Both the position numbers and the translations under genes were made by a program. Positions 33,798-42,224 of a stretch of 52,330 nucleotides of DNA are shown one piece after another. Each line of letters begins with the position of its first letter. Positions within the stretch are counted from its first letter, which is position 1. Source of the DNA: SXRF01 sp964624555. Its GTDB lineage: Bacteria; Pseudomonadota; Alphaproteobacteria; Rickettsiales; SXRF01. The notes under the pieces are model-generated. The model saw only the letters and a program-made list of their open reading frames with translations. It was not told the DNA's origin and did not search any database. The stretch lies in NCBI GenBank assembly GCA_964624555.1, contig CAZUXB010000012.1:1-52330 (forward strand), written 5' to 3'.

Positions 33798-34193
33798 CTA
33801 AAATGCTCCCACATTATAATAAGCAACAAACAAGCTGGCCACGCTGGAAATTACGGAGAAAATTATAACCGCCCAACCAGTTCTATTGACCGAAGGAAGA
33901 TCAAAACCCTGGCCGATATCCCAGAACAGGTGGCGGATACCACTGAAAAAATGATAGTAAAAAGCGAATGTCCAGCCTGCCAGCATTACTTGCCCCAGAG
34001 TTGAGGAAAGACATTCATGAAACTTTGCATAATGCTCCGGCGCATAGGCGACAACACACAGGAAAAAAACCAGCAGCGCAAGGCCACAATACAGAGCCAC
34101 CCCGGTGATACGGTGCAATATGGAAAGCACCGAAGTTATCTGCGGCCGGTAGATAGAAAGATGCGGGGAAAGCGGACGGGTCACGTTAGCCAT
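33798..34193 (-). CDS. sdhC: Succinate dehydrogenase cytochrome b556 subunit
   Basis: 131 residues with three transmembrane helices. It starts MANVTRPLSPHLSIYRPQIT, with SILHRITGVALY (Ser and Arg of the quinone pocket) and HFFSGIRHLFWDIGQG (haem ligand His). The ATG at 34193 has AGGAAAA upstream; a 13-codon extension to 34232 is possible but unlike the family. First gene of sdhC-sdhD-sdhA. Confidence 0.94.
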   Translation of the reverse strand: MANVTRPLSPHLSIYRPQITSVLSILHRITGVALYCGLALLVFFLCVVAYAPEHYAKFHECLSSTLGQVMLAGWTFAFYYHFFSGIRHLFWDIGQGFDLPSVNRTGWAVIIFSVISSVASLFVAYYNVGAF

Positions 34194-34318
34194 AATTTTT
34201 CCTGGTAATGGTAGAAATACAGGAGGGTACAATACCAGAAGACAATAAGATTTGAAGGAAAATTTTCAATTTATTTGTTTATTTTTTGTCCCGTATTTGT
34301 ATATGGCGGTATTTGTAG

Positions 34319-34966
34319 TTATTTCTTTCTCTTGGCGACACGCGGATCGTGGAATTCAAAAAGTTTTTTATCAATATCCACACCAAAGTTAGCCTTATTT
34401 AAGGATACGGTGGTCACCTGCCCGCTGGCATCGGTCACCACCATATTGCGGATCAGGATAGGCTTGTCGGAAAATTCCAGCACCAGTTGCCCATCTGATG
34501 GTTTTTCACGTTGTGCCACTCCGATGCGGATAGTACCGGCATTTTCTGCAAAAGAAATTATACCCACAGAATTATCAAAATGGATCTTTGCCTGCGCCAG
34601 GAAGCCAATGAGCGTTGAATCCAGCGGGATATGGCTGACCTGCTCCAGCTCGTAATCGTAATATACCAGCTCCTCGCCGTTAGCCACCATCAGCACCGGA
34701 GTGGGCGGGTTATACTGCCAACGCATACGGCCCGGACGTTCAAGGAAAAACTTACCGGAAGTCAGGCTGCCATCTGGCGCAACCTGCATAAATTCCGAAG
34801 TTATAGTAGTGATACCGCTTAAATACTCCTCAACCCGCTTGATAGTTTTTGCGTGTTTGGAAACTTCGGCATCAGGAAGGAAATTTACCGCCGGCTTGCT
34901 GCCATCGGCAAAGCTCGCAAATGGGGCAAGAATTAGCAGCAAAAATAGGGAGAGTTTTTTTATCAT
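34319..34966 (-). CDS. lolA: Outer-membrane lipoprotein carrier protein LolA
   Basis: A 215-residue periplasmic chaperone that carries lipoproteins from LolCDE to the outer membrane. The N-terminal signal peptide MIKKLSLFLLLILAPFASFA is clear. FFLERPGRMRWQYNPPTPVL near the middle and the half-barrel strands match LolA. Its ATG overlaps the stop of the AbrB-like peptide (TAATG). The preceding larger gene is ftsK; ftsK-lolA neighbourhood is conserved in many bacteria. Confidence 0.92.
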   Translation of the reverse strand: MIKKLSLFLLLILAPFASFADGSKPAVNFLPDAEVSKHAKTIKRVEEYLSGITTITSEFMQVAPDGSLTSGKFFLERPGRMRWQYNPPTPVLMVANGEELVYYDYELEQVSHIPLDSTLIGFLAQAKIHFDNSVGIISFAENAGTIRIGVAQREKPSDGQLVLEFSDKPILIRNMVVTDASGQVTTVSLNKANFGVDIDKKLFEFHDPRVAKRKK

Positions 34967-35136
34967 TATATTTTTTTTTTTTTTACTATGTTATTTTTAG
35001 ATTGTTGTGGTTTAGAAAGTATAATTTGACCACTTTTAACTCTCATAATAACTTTATCTGAAAATCCGCATTCCTGCATTACTTCATCAGGAATAATTAG
35101 CTCACCTGCCTCATTTATTGTAGCTGTAAACTCCAT
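34966..35136 (-). CDS. Small AbrB/SpoVT-like DNA-binding protein
   Basis: A 56-residue protein. MEFTATINEAGELIIPDEVM is the swapped-hairpin AbrB fold (T-I-N-x-x-G-x-L-x-I-P), as found in MazE/VapB-type antitoxins and small regulators. The short C-terminus ends in a lysine run coded by a 14-base A homopolymer (T run at 34971-34984 on the plus strand), right before the stop, which overlaps the lolA start. No toxin gene is adjacent. It may regulate itself or lolA, or be a relic of a toxin-antitoxin pair. Slippage in the homopolymer would change its end and its coupling to lolA. Confidence 0.7.
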   Translation of the reverse strand: MEFTATINEAGELIIPDEVMQECGFSDKVIMRVKSGQIILSKPQQSKNNIVKKKKI

Positions 35137-35197
35137 GCTGGCCTTCTTGAAATATTATTATACCAAACTCTAAACTCCACACTCCAAACCCGCGCAG

Positions 35198-37534
35198 CTA
35201 ACTATCTTCTCTTACCAGCACCTCGCGCTTGCCGACATGGTTGGCAGCACCAACCACGCCTTCACGTTCCATCTGTTCGATGATGGATGCGGCACGGTTA
35301 TAGCCGATCTTCAGGCAGCGCTGGATGTAGCTGGTTGAAGCCTTGCGGTCGCGGGCGACAATGGCTACCGCCTGATCGTACATTTCATCTTTCTCTCCAT
35401 CTTCACCCAAACCACCCTCTTCTTCCTCTTCCTTAGTCACATCTTCAACATAGCTTGGTTCGCCTTGCAGCTTGAGGTGGGCAACGACCTGCTCGACTTC
35501 CTTATCGCTTACAAACGGGCCGTGCACACGGGTGATGCGCCCACCGCCAGCCATATATAGCATATCGCCCTGCCCCAGTAACTGCTCTGCGCCCTGCTCA
35601 CCAAGAATAGTCCGGCTATCGATGCGCGAAGTTACCTGGAAGGAAATACGGGTTGGGAAGTTGGCTTTGATAACGCCGGTGATAACGTCCACGCTTGGCC
35701 TTTGTGTTGCCATGATGATGTGGATACCGGCAGCGCGTGCCATCTGCGCGAGGCGCTGTATAGATCCTTCAATCTCTTTTCCTGCAACTATCATCAGATC
35801 GGCCATTTCGTCGACCACCACCACGATGAAGGGCAGCTCATTCATATCCAGCGGCACTTCTTCGATAATAGGCTCACCGGTATCCGGGTCAAAGCCGGTC
35901 TGAACCTTGCGGGTAAGCTGGTTGCCGCGGGCCTTGGCATCACGGATTTTCTTATTGTAGCCTTCTATATTACGCACCGCATGGTTATTCATCAGACGGT
36001 AACGATTCTCCATTTCTTTCACTGTCCATTTCAGCGCCACCACAGCTTTCCCCGGTTCCGTAACCACCGGCGACAGGAGGTGCGGGATACCGTCATAAAC
36101 CGAGAGCTCCAACATCTTGGGATCGATCATGATAAACTTACATTCATCAGGGGTAAGGCGATAAAGCAGCGACATGATCATGGTGTTGATAGCCACCGAT
36201 TTACCGGAACCGGTAGTACCGGCGACCAGCAGGTGCGGCATGCGCGCCAGATCAACAATTATTGGTTCACCGCCAATATTTTTGCCCAGTGCCAGCGGCA
36301 GTTTTGCTTCCGCAGCGGCGAAGCTTTCATGTTCGAGCATTTCGCGGAAATAGACTGTTTCACGGTGGGCGTTGGGCATTTCAATACCTATCGCATTGCG
36401 TCCCGGGATCACCGCGATACGGGTGGAGATAGCGCTCATTGAACGGGCTATATCATCAGCCAGCCCGACCACGCGCGAAGATTTAGTTCCTGCGGCCGGT
36501 TCCAGTTCATAGAGCGTTACCACTGGGCCGGGACGTATTTCCGTGATGCTGCCGTTCACGCCGAAATCCTGCAGCACCGACTCCAGCAACTTGGCATTCT
36601 GGGTAAGAGCCGCTTCCGACAAAGTGTTTTTGCGTCCTTTCGGCGGCGCGCTGAGTAATTTTATGGCTGGCAATTCATAATCACCATGCGGCAGGGCAAG
36701 TGTTGCCTGCGCCTTACTGCTGGAACGGGTAGCTTTCGTTGCTTCTTTAACCTGCACTTTTTTATTGACCCTCGGTGCACGCTGTACCGGTTCTTCTTCA
36801 TCTTCTTCTTCAAATTCTTCTTCTGCACCACCGCGCAAACCACTCAACCAATCGCTGAAGCGTTCCCGCAGACTTGGGCTGTATTCATCTTCTTCTATAT
36901 CTTCGTAATCTTCATCTCTCCTGCGCTGGATAAAGGATATGATTACACCCGACACCACCAGGAACATTTTTTTCAAGGCACTTGCCAGTTCCCTCCACTC
37001 TGTCCAGCGCATACCAAAGGACAAAGAGGCTGTAATTATGGTAAGGACAGCGACAGCACCGGTAAACAGGCTGCTCTTAAAAGCCCGGTACAGGAGCCTT
37101 TCATACAGGACTTCCCCGATGGAACCGCCAAAACCGCTCCCGATAGGCCAGGAAAGGGGCGGCTCTATCTTGGCGAGCAGGCAGGAAGCAAGCACTAAAG
37201 TGGCCAGAAGGAAGGTAAAACGCAGCCAGAGGAAGGAAACGCCTGAGCCACGCAGCATCTTAATGCTCCAGGCCAAGGGTATTACAACCGCAAATATACT
37301 GGCAAGACCGAGTAATTGCAGGGTTAAATCAGCAATCAGGGCACCGGGATAGCCCCCAAGGTTGGCCGCTGAATTGGCGGTTGCCCGGTTTAATGAGGGG
37401 TCGGCCTGGTTATAGCTGATAAGGCAGAGGAAAAAGAACAGCGACCCCATACCGAGCACGGCCCCGGAGAATGTCTTCATTGGATGGCGTTCTGCCTGGT
37501 CAGAATAGGTGGATATTGTCTTTCGTGCGGTCAT
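35198..37534 (-). CDS. ftsK: DNA translocase FtsK
   Basis: A 778-residue septal DNA pump that clears chromosome ends and activates XerCD at dif. Four transmembrane helices fill about residues 15-170. A charged linker with EDYEDIEEDE and a basic/acidic tract follows, then the RecA-like motor with Walker A VAGTTGSGKSVAINTM and Walker B VVVVDEMADLM. The C-terminal winged-helix gamma domain (KASTSYIQRCLKIGYNRAAS) reads KOPS DNA sites. The ATG at 37534 (MTARKTIS) is preferred; a longer frame to 37594 lacks family support. The linker is short for FtsK. Confidence 0.95.
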   Translation of the reverse strand: MTARKTISTYSDQAERHPMKTFSGAVLGMGSLFFFLCLISYNQADPSLNRATANSAANLGGYPGALIADLTLQLLGLASIFAVVIPLAWSIKMLRGSGVSFLWLRFTFLLATLVLASCLLAKIEPPLSWPIGSGFGGSIGEVLYERLLYRAFKSSLFTGAVAVLTIITASLSFGMRWTEWRELASALKKMFLVVSGVIISFIQRRRDEDYEDIEEDEYSPSLRERFSDWLSGLRGGAEEEFEEEDEEEPVQRAPRVNKKVQVKEATKATRSSSKAQATLALPHGDYELPAIKLLSAPPKGRKNTLSEAALTQNAKLLESVLQDFGVNGSITEIRPGPVVTLYELEPAAGTKSSRVVGLADDIARSMSAISTRIAVIPGRNAIGIEMPNAHRETVYFREMLEHESFAAAEAKLPLALGKNIGGEPIIVDLARMPHLLVAGTTGSGKSVAINTMIMSLLYRLTPDECKFIMIDPKMLELSVYDGIPHLLSPVVTEPGKAVVALKWTVKEMENRYRLMNNHAVRNIEGYNKKIRDAKARGNQLTRKVQTGFDPDTGEPIIEEVPLDMNELPFIVVVVDEMADLMIVAGKEIEGSIQRLAQMARAAGIHIIMATQRPSVDVITGVIKANFPTRISFQVTSRIDSRTILGEQGAEQLLGQGDMLYMAGGGRITRVHGPFVSDKEVEQVVAHLKLQGEPSYVEDVTKEEEEEGGLGEDGEKDEMYDQAVAIVARDRKASTSYIQRCLKIGYNRAASIIEQMEREGVVGAANHVGKREVLVREDS

Positions 37535-37826
37535 TTTCAAGGTTATCTGGTTGTTAGATATTGATTTTATACCACTCCATAACTGGTCTGGCATCTGAAA
37601 TTAGCAGAAATAAATTTATGTTAAAATAGTTTTATAGCTGATTAAGCAATTAATATGCTTAATAAGCTATAAAAATCGCAAGCCGAGAGCGCGATTTTCC
37701 GCGCCGTAGGCAGCGTCAAAATGCTGAAAGCATTTTATTATTTAACTATATTTTACATATTCTAAACAATGGTAAAATATTTGTAAAATATACATAAAAT
37801 TGCAAATATCTTTTTTTGTTTAGCAC
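37535..37826. other. AT-rich intergenic region between ftsK and the Flp pilin gene
   Basis: About 290 bp without a credible open reading frame. At 37718-37736 is a hairpin AAAATGCTGAAAGCATTTT followed by ATTATTT. Just upstream (near 37675-37707) are the pairs AATCGC/GCGATT and GCGC/GCGC, which could fold together. It might hold the ftsK promoter on the minus strand, but I cannot single one out. Confidence 0.5.
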
Positions 37827-37855
37827 TTGACCTGCGACTTATTTTTGCTAATAAT
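37827..37855 (+). promoter_or_regulatory. Likely sigma-70 promoter of the Flp pilin gene
   Basis: TTGACC at 37827-37832 and AATAAT at 37850-37855 with a 17-base spacer, on the plus strand 72 bases before the pilin ATG. It is the clearest promoter in the window and fits a highly expressed structural subunit. Confidence 0.65.
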
Positions 37856-37926
37856 GGTTAATAGCTGAAATGTTCAGCGTTTTTTTTGTTAATAATTTAA
37901 CCACCTCTTTTAAGGAGAGTATTTTT

Positions 37927-38100
37927 ATGCAGACCATGATTCGTCTTTTCAAATCAGAAGATGGTGCGACCGCTATTGAGTACGCACTCATCGCAGCTCT
38001 TGTATCTATCGTAGCTATCGTAGCTATGGGTTCAGTTGGTACCCAGGTAAATTCTTCATTCTCTAGGGTTGCCAGCTCTCTTACTTCTGCTAACCGCTAG
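37927..38100 (+). CDS. Flp/Fap-type pilin (orphan)
   Basis: A 57-residue Flp pilin: MQTMIRLFKSEDGATAIEYA with processing after Gly in EDG|ATAIEYALIAALVS, Glu5 and Tyr6 of the mature subunit, and one hydrophobic helix, as in tight-adherence (Tad) pili. The start at 37927 has AAGGAG 8 bases upstream; an upstream frame to 37870 is spurious. A good promoter precedes it and a strong terminator follows, so it is a monocistronic gene. No cpaA, cpaB-F, tadA-C genes lie nearby, which is unusual. Confidence 0.93.
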   Translation: MQTMIRLFKSEDGATAIEYALIAALVSIVAIVAMGSVGTQVNSSFSRVASSLTSANR

Positions 38101-38115
38101 TCGTTTAGTATTAGT

Positions 38116-38943
38116 TTAGTGTGGGGAAACGGTGTTGCTTTTAGCAACACCGTTTTTCTTTATGAACTCGAAAACATCGCTGGCTATTGCGCTGCTATCG
38201 AAATTGTTATGACCGACATCGTGGTAAAATATACATTCTTTTGGCTGGTTGGCAGCAGCGAATAACTCTTTTCCATGCCTTATGGGTATTGTTGTATCCA
38301 ACTCCCCATGCAAAATAAGCAGCGGCACCTGTATTTTTGCTATTTTCCGCAATGAATAGAAATGATCGAGCATGATGAGCTTAACTTGTATAAAGAAATA
38401 GATCTCGGCTGCCGGCCCGGAGATCGAGGTATAGGGGGCCTGCAAAATAAGCGCGGCTATGTTATATTCGCTGGCCATCTGCACACTTACCCCGGTTCCC
38501 AGCGATTCCCCGTAAATTATAATTTCCGAAAGCGGGATTTTTTGTTCAGCGGTGAGGTAGGTAATAGCCGCCCTCCCGTCTGTATACAGCCCCTGTTCGC
38601 TGGGGCTTCCACCACTTTTACCATAGCCACGGTAACTTACCGCCAGCACGCCGAAACCTTTTCCGGCGAGGGCAGAATATATACCGGCGCGGTTACCCAT
38701 ATGCGAAGCATTACCATGAAAATAAAGTATGGTTGGCATCCCGGCCCTGGCGGGTCGGCACCAGATCTGGAGCGATATATTATCAGGAGTTTGGATGAAT
38801 TCTTCCCTGAACCCTGAAAGGCCGTAACGTTCTGGAGAGTCAAGATTTTTATCAGGTAGATATAATAGCTTACGCTGGAATATCGCCATGAAAGCGACAA
38901 TACCAGCATACAAAACAACTATCGCTGTTAACAAATAAAGCAT
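38116..38943 (-). CDS. Alpha/beta hydrolase (BEM46/ABHD13-like), membrane-anchored
   Basis: A 275-residue serine hydrolase. The N-terminal helix (LYLLTAIVVLYAGIVAFMAI) anchors it, and FQRKLLYLPDKN follows. The nucleophile elbow is IIYGESLGTGVSV, the acidic residue lies in LILHGELDTTIPIRHG and the His in HDVGHNNF. YFHGNASHMGNR is the oxyanion-hole region. Substrate unknown; the family includes lipases and thioesterases. The ATG at 38943 is preferred to a TTG at 38973. Its last ~12 codons (NGVAKSNTVSPH) are coded by the terminator of the convergent Flp pilin gene. Confidence 0.88.
   Translation of the reverse strand: MLYLLTAIVVLYAGIVAFMAIFQRKLLYLPDKNLDSPERYGLSGFREEFIQTPDNISLQIWCRPARAGMPTILYFHGNASHMGNRAGIYSALAGKGFGVLAVSYRGYGKSGGSPSEQGLYTDGRAAITYLTAEQKIPLSEIIIYGESLGTGVSVQMASEYNIAALILQAPYTSISGPAAEIYFFIQVKLIMLDHFYSLRKIAKIQVPLLILHGELDTTIPIRHGKELFAAANQPKECIFYHDVGHNNFDSSAIASDVFEFIKKNGVAKSNTVSPH
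38129..38158 (+). terminator. Rho-independent terminator of the Flp pilin gene
   Basis: ACGGTGTTGCT (38129-38139), loop TTT, AGCAACACCGT (38143-38153), then a T run: an 11-bp perfect stem with a U-tract. The strongest terminator in the window. An A-run on the other side of the stem is too short to serve the convergent gene well. Confidence 0.92.
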
Positions 38944-39118
38944 TTTTCCATCTGTTTTTTGTCTGGAAACCAACTTTTACCAGTATATCAATATATTACA
39001 ATAATTTTGCGGAAACTGCCACAAAAAACCAGCCCGCTGCATTTTTTCGCTTTACCTGCGTGCGAATCATTGCTATAAGTCGTGCCCCTAAACATTTAAA
39101 GAAAAGACTAAGGAAGCT

Positions 39119-39445
39119 ATGCCTACAACTATCAGATTATCCCGCGCTGGAACCAAAAAACGCCCTTATTATCGTATTGTTGTGACCAATTCACGCAGCC
39201 CACGCGACAGCAAATTCATCGAAAAAATAGGCACCTATGAGCCATTGCTGGCCCAGGAAAACCCGAAGCGTGTATCGATTGATACTGAGCGTGCAAAACA
39301 CTGGCTTTCTGTTGGCGCCCAGCTTTCTGACCGCGTGCACCTTTTTTTCAACCAAGCTGGCCTGGTTTCTACCAAACCTGCTTTCAAGCCGGTGCGTAAA
39401 GCGAAGAAAGACAAAGGTGGCGAAGGCGAAGCTGCTGCTGCCTAA
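39119..39445 (+). CDS. rpsP: 30S ribosomal protein S16
   Basis: 108 residues, starting MPTTIRLSRAGTKKRPYYRI, with SPRDSKFIEKIGTYEPLL and the family-typical LSVGAQLSDRVHLFFNQAGL. The C-terminal Lys/Gly/Ala-rich tail is usual in alphaproteobacteria. First gene of an rpsP-rimM pair; ffh upstream and trmD-rplS downstream, common in this operon, are not present. Confidence 0.97.
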   Translation: MPTTIRLSRAGTKKRPYYRIVVTNSRSPRDSKFIEKIGTYEPLLAQENPKRVSIDTERAKHWLSVGAQLSDRVHLFFNQAGLVSTKPAFKPVRKAKKDKGGEGEAAAA

Positions 39446-39457
39446 CTCACTTCTTTC

Positions 39458-39543
39458 TGTCATGCCGCACTTGTTACGGCATCTGGTGACAAAGCCAATG
39501 GCTGAACTTGTAGCTTCAGACCCCGCAACAAGTGCGGGGTGAC
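39458..39543. repeat. Palindromic repeat family D, copy between rpsP and rimM
   Basis: Left arm CTGTCATGCCGCACTTGTTA then CGGCATC; right arm CCCCGCAACAAGTGCGGGGT then GACAAG. The outer sequences pair (TGTCAYGCCGCACTTGTT / AACAAGTGCGGGGTGACA). The element is transcribed inside the operon and could affect relative expression of the two genes. Confidence 0.8.
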
Positions 39544-39561
39544 AAGAACAGGAAGATAAAA

Positions 39562-40065
39562 ATGACTTCCAAAGATTTAATAAAAATAGCAACTATAATT
39601 GACGCCCACGGTATAAAGGGCGAAGTAAAGCTACTTTCGTTCAGCGAAAACCCGGATTTTTTCAAAACCAATCCCGAGCTTTCCAATGCCAGCGGCACTA
39701 AAAAATTCAGCGTGAAAATCACTGGCCGGGTAAAAGATTCATTGATTGCAGTAATCGACGGCATAACCGACCGGAACGCCGCTGAACTACTGAAAAACAC
39801 CGAGCTGTATATTCCTGCTTCGGCCCTGCCTGCCCCGGCGGAAGGCGAATATTACCACAGCGATTTAATCGGGCTGGAAGCGCGGCTGGAAAGTGGAAAA
39901 AAATATGGCATAATAACTGCCATCGATAATTTTGGGGCAGGCGATATATTAGAAATAACCGCCACTAACGATGAAACAATCATGCTGCCGCTAGACGAAC
40001 CGTGGGTCAGCGAAATAGATCTGGAAAAAGGTTTTGTGGTAGTGATTCCGGCGGAGTATTATTGA
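39562..40065 (+). CDS. rimM: 16S rRNA processing protein RimM
   Basis: 167 residues. It starts MTSKDLIKIATIIDAHGIKG, with GEVKLLSFSENPDFF, ITDRNAAELLKNTELYIPAS and the C-terminal PRC-barrel YYHSDLIGLEARLESGKKYG ... LLPLDEPWVSEIDLEKGFVVV. It assists 30S head maturation and binds S19. The ATG at 39562 has AGGAAG upstream; the longer frame from 39532 reads into the palindromic repeat. Next comes a family A repeat and convergent dksA. Confidence 0.94.
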   Translation: MTSKDLIKIATIIDAHGIKGEVKLLSFSENPDFFKTNPELSNASGTKKFSVKITGRVKDSLIAVIDGITDRNAAELLKNTELYIPASALPAPAEGEYYHSDLIGLEARLESGKKYGIITAIDNFGAGDILEITATNDETIMLPLDEPWVSEIDLEKGFVVVIPAEYY

Positions 40066-40146
40066 CCCCTCCCTAACCCTCCCCTGCAAGCAGGAGAGGG
40101 AATAAAAAGCTCCCTCTCCACGAAGTGGGGAGGGCTGGGGAGGGGG
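40066..40146. repeat. Palindromic repeat family A, full copy 2
   Basis: CCCCTCCCTAACCCTCCCCT to GGGGAGGGGG, with the inner hairpins TGCAAGCA and CTCCACGAAGTGGGGAG as in copy 1 at 864-946. It begins at the base after the rimM stop and ends 3 bases from the dksA stop. Confidence 0.9.
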
Positions 40147-40149
40147 ACT

Positions 40150-40569
40150 CTATTCTTCCTCAATATACTGTGTGTCCATTTTCTCATGACGTTCCTGCGC
40201 TTCGATGGTCATGGTCGCAATCGGGCGGGCTTCGAGGCGTTTGATACCGATAGGATCGCCGGTTTCTTCACAGTAACCGTAAGTGCCATCTTCGATGCGA
40301 CGCAGGGCGGCATCAATTTTACCGATGAGCTTTAGGTAACGGTTGCGGGTACGCAACTCAACACCAGCTTCGGTTTCCAGCGAAGCGCGGTCAGAAAGGT
40401 CTGGCTCCTGCCAGTTTTCTTCTTTCAGGTTATTGATGGTTTCCTGCGACTCGGTAAGCAGTTCTTCACGCCAGGTGAGCAGCTTGTTGCGGAAATATTC
40501 AAGCTGGTTTTTATTCATGTATTCTTCTTTTTCAGAAGGCTTGTAATTTGCTGCTGCTTTTGCGGTCAT
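40150..40569 (-). CDS. dksA: RNA polymerase-binding transcription factor DksA
   Basis: A 139-residue secondary-channel factor acting with ppGpp on RNA polymerase. The coiled-coil region (FRNKLLTWREELLTESQETI ... PDLSDRASLETEAG) carries the two Asp of the tip (DLSDRAS). The globular finger YGYCEETGDPIGIKRLEARP keeps one Cys only, as in other alphaproteobacterial DksA. Terminal QERHEK is typical. Alone on its strand after a family A repeat. Confidence 0.94.
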   Translation of the reverse strand: MTAKAAANYKPSEKEEYMNKNQLEYFRNKLLTWREELLTESQETINNLKEENWQEPDLSDRASLETEAGVELRTRNRYLKLIGKIDAALRRIEDGTYGYCEETGDPIGIKRLEARPIATMTIEAQERHEKMDTQYIEEE

Positions 40570-40678
40570 GGAATATTCCTTTAAATAAGTTGGTCTAACA
40601 TTTTATCGCTTAAGGAAGCGGCTGTATAGCAAAAAACCACTAAAAATACAACAAGTGAATTTCCCGAACAGCTAATGT

Positions 40679-41014
40679 TTACGCGCCATGCTTGAAAAAT
40701 TCTTTTAATTCAGCCAATTGCTGCTCACGGCTTTTCCTTTTATCGAGTTTTGCCACCTCGTCGAGCACCTGCTCCAGATGCAGGTTGAGGAGGCGCGACT
40801 CTATGGATTTAACCGCCGAACGCACGGCTTTGCATTGCACCAATATATCATTAAGCTTGCGTTTTTCCTCAAGCATTTTGCTGATACCCTCGATCTGGCC
40901 GGTAATACGGTTGAGGCGTTTTACCTCATCGCTGTAATCGATCAAATCAATTTTGGCAATTTCCGGACTTTCATTTTTATTGGCATTTTTTTTCTTTTTT
41001 TCTTTATTTTTCAT
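40679..41014 (-). CDS. CsoR/FrmR/RcnR-family metal- or aldehyde-sensing repressor
   Basis: 111 residues of the all-helical DUF156 family. The Lys/Asn-rich N-terminus (KNKEKKKKNANKNE) is extra. The core EVKRLNRITGQIEGISKMLE leads to ILVQCKAVRSAVKSI with the conserved Cys and LLNLHLEQVL with the His of the second site. A second Cys as in copper-sensing CsoR is absent, so a nickel/cobalt or formaldehyde sensor is likelier. Its start is 3 bp after the corA stop, so it probably shares the corA transcript; a metal-transport link is plausible. Confidence 0.85.
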   Translation of the reverse strand: MKNKEKKKKNANKNESPEIAKIDLIDYSDEVKRLNRITGQIEGISKMLEEKRKLNDILVQCKAVRSAVKSIESRLLNLHLEQVLDEVAKLDKRKSREQQLAELKEFFKHGA

Positions 41015-41017
41015 AAA

Positions 41018-42142
41018 TTACTCTTTCGGAGGTTGTGTTACCCAGCCTTTGCGCTTGAAATATAGCAGCATGAATAAAGCAGTTAGCAGCATTAAAAACA
41101 AGGCAAATGGATAGCCGTAGTGCCAGTTAAGCTCGGGCATGTTGAACGGCGAAGCCTCTGGTGAGAAGTTCATGCCATAGATACCGGCTATGAAATTGAG
41201 CGGTATGAACACTGCCGAGATCATGGTCAGAATCTTGAATATTTCGTTAGTTTTATGACCTTCATAGGCAAGGAAAGTATTGAGCAGTCCGGAAGCCGTG
41301 TCACGATAGAACTGGGTAAGTTCGTTGGCCTGCTTACTGTGGTCAAGACAGTCGCGCAGGAAGATGCGGACAGGCTTGGTTATGAGCGGGGTTTCTTCAC
41401 GGATCAACATTCCTATCAGGTCGCTGACTGGCCAGACTATGCGGTGCAGGAGCAAAAGGTCGCTTTTGGTGTGGTGGACATGGCTGATAACATCATTGGC
41501 GCTACTGGAATTGCTACTGGACATGATGTCATGTTCAATTTTGGTAAGCTGGTTATTCATCTTATCGAGGACTGGGAAATAACGGTCAATAACCTCATCA
41601 AGCAGGGCGTAATAGAGATAGTCAGTACCAAGGGCGCGTATCTTTCCGGTGCCGCGGCGGATGCGTTCGCGGACATTGACGAAGCTGCTGCTGTCGGGTT
41701 TTTCCTCAAACACTATCACCACGTTCTTCTTCAGGAACAGACTGAATTGCTCGGTATCGAGCTGGTCGCCCATATAGCTGCCTTTGATGATGCTGAAAAT
41801 ATAATGCTCGAAATATTCCACCTTCGGGCTGTGGCCGGTATCAAGCACGTCCTCCAGCGACAGGCGTTCAATACCGAACTCGGTACCTATTTTTTCGATC
41901 ATTTCAATATTGCCGAGCCCGACCACATTGACCAGCACTACCGGCCATTTTCCTACAAACTGGTGTATCTCTACGACATTTGTACATTCCTGTTCCACGT
42001 AACCATCGGGGCCATAAGCCATAACCAGCAGTTGGGTGGGGTGCGAATGGGGATGGACGATAAGCTCACCCGGCGCAGCCCCCGGGGCGGGTTTGAAATT
42101 AGCCCCGGCTATATGCCTTCTTTTGAACTTACGCCGTGCCAT
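41018..42142 (-). CDS. corA: Magnesium/cobalt transporter CorA
   Basis: A 374-residue pentameric channel. A large N-terminal cytoplasmic domain (about 1-285) includes WPVVLVNVVGLGNIEMIEKI, GHSPKVEYFEHYIFSIIKG and the long stalk helix. Two C-terminal transmembrane helices flank the signature YGMNF (near residue 325). The periplasmic loop carries FNMPELNWHYGYP. The start at 42142 follows an AT-rich leader. Upstream of the CsoR/FrmR-type gene on the same strand. Confidence 0.94.
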   Translation of the reverse strand: MARRKFKRRHIAGANFKPAPGAAPGELIVHPHSHPTQLLVMAYGPDGYVEQECTNVVEIHQFVGKWPVVLVNVVGLGNIEMIEKIGTEFGIERLSLEDVLDTGHSPKVEYFEHYIFSIIKGSYMGDQLDTEQFSLFLKKNVVIVFEEKPDSSSFVNVRERIRRGTGKIRALGTDYLYYALLDEVIDRYFPVLDKMNNQLTKIEHDIMSSSNSSSANDVISHVHHTKSDLLLLHRIVWPVSDLIGMLIREETPLITKPVRIFLRDCLDHSKQANELTQFYRDTASGLLNTFLAYEGHKTNEIFKILTMISAVFIPLNFIAGIYGMNFSPEASPFNMPELNWHYGYPFALFLMLLTALFMLLYFKRKGWVTQPPKE

Positions 42143-42224
42143 ACACCATTCCCAAGCATAAATAATTGCGAACTTTGCTATTTGTGTTACCTTCTGCCGC
42201 TCAATAACTCAAGTTTTTTTAAGT

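Noticed and set aside
34966..35136. In-frame fusion of the AbrB-like peptide with LolA
   Set aside because: Counting codons gives a TAA that overlaps the lolA ATG in a different frame, so they are coupled, not fused.
39532..39561. N-terminal extension of RimM (and similar for L35 at 24107 and NadC at 9342)
   Set aside because: These extensions are translated palindromic repeat; good ribosome sites precede the family-consistent internal ATGs.
40150..40569. DksA with only one Cys in the zinc-finger region seemed defective
   Set aside because: Alphaproteobacterial DksA proteins commonly lack the full four-Cys set; the coiled-coil tip residues are intact.
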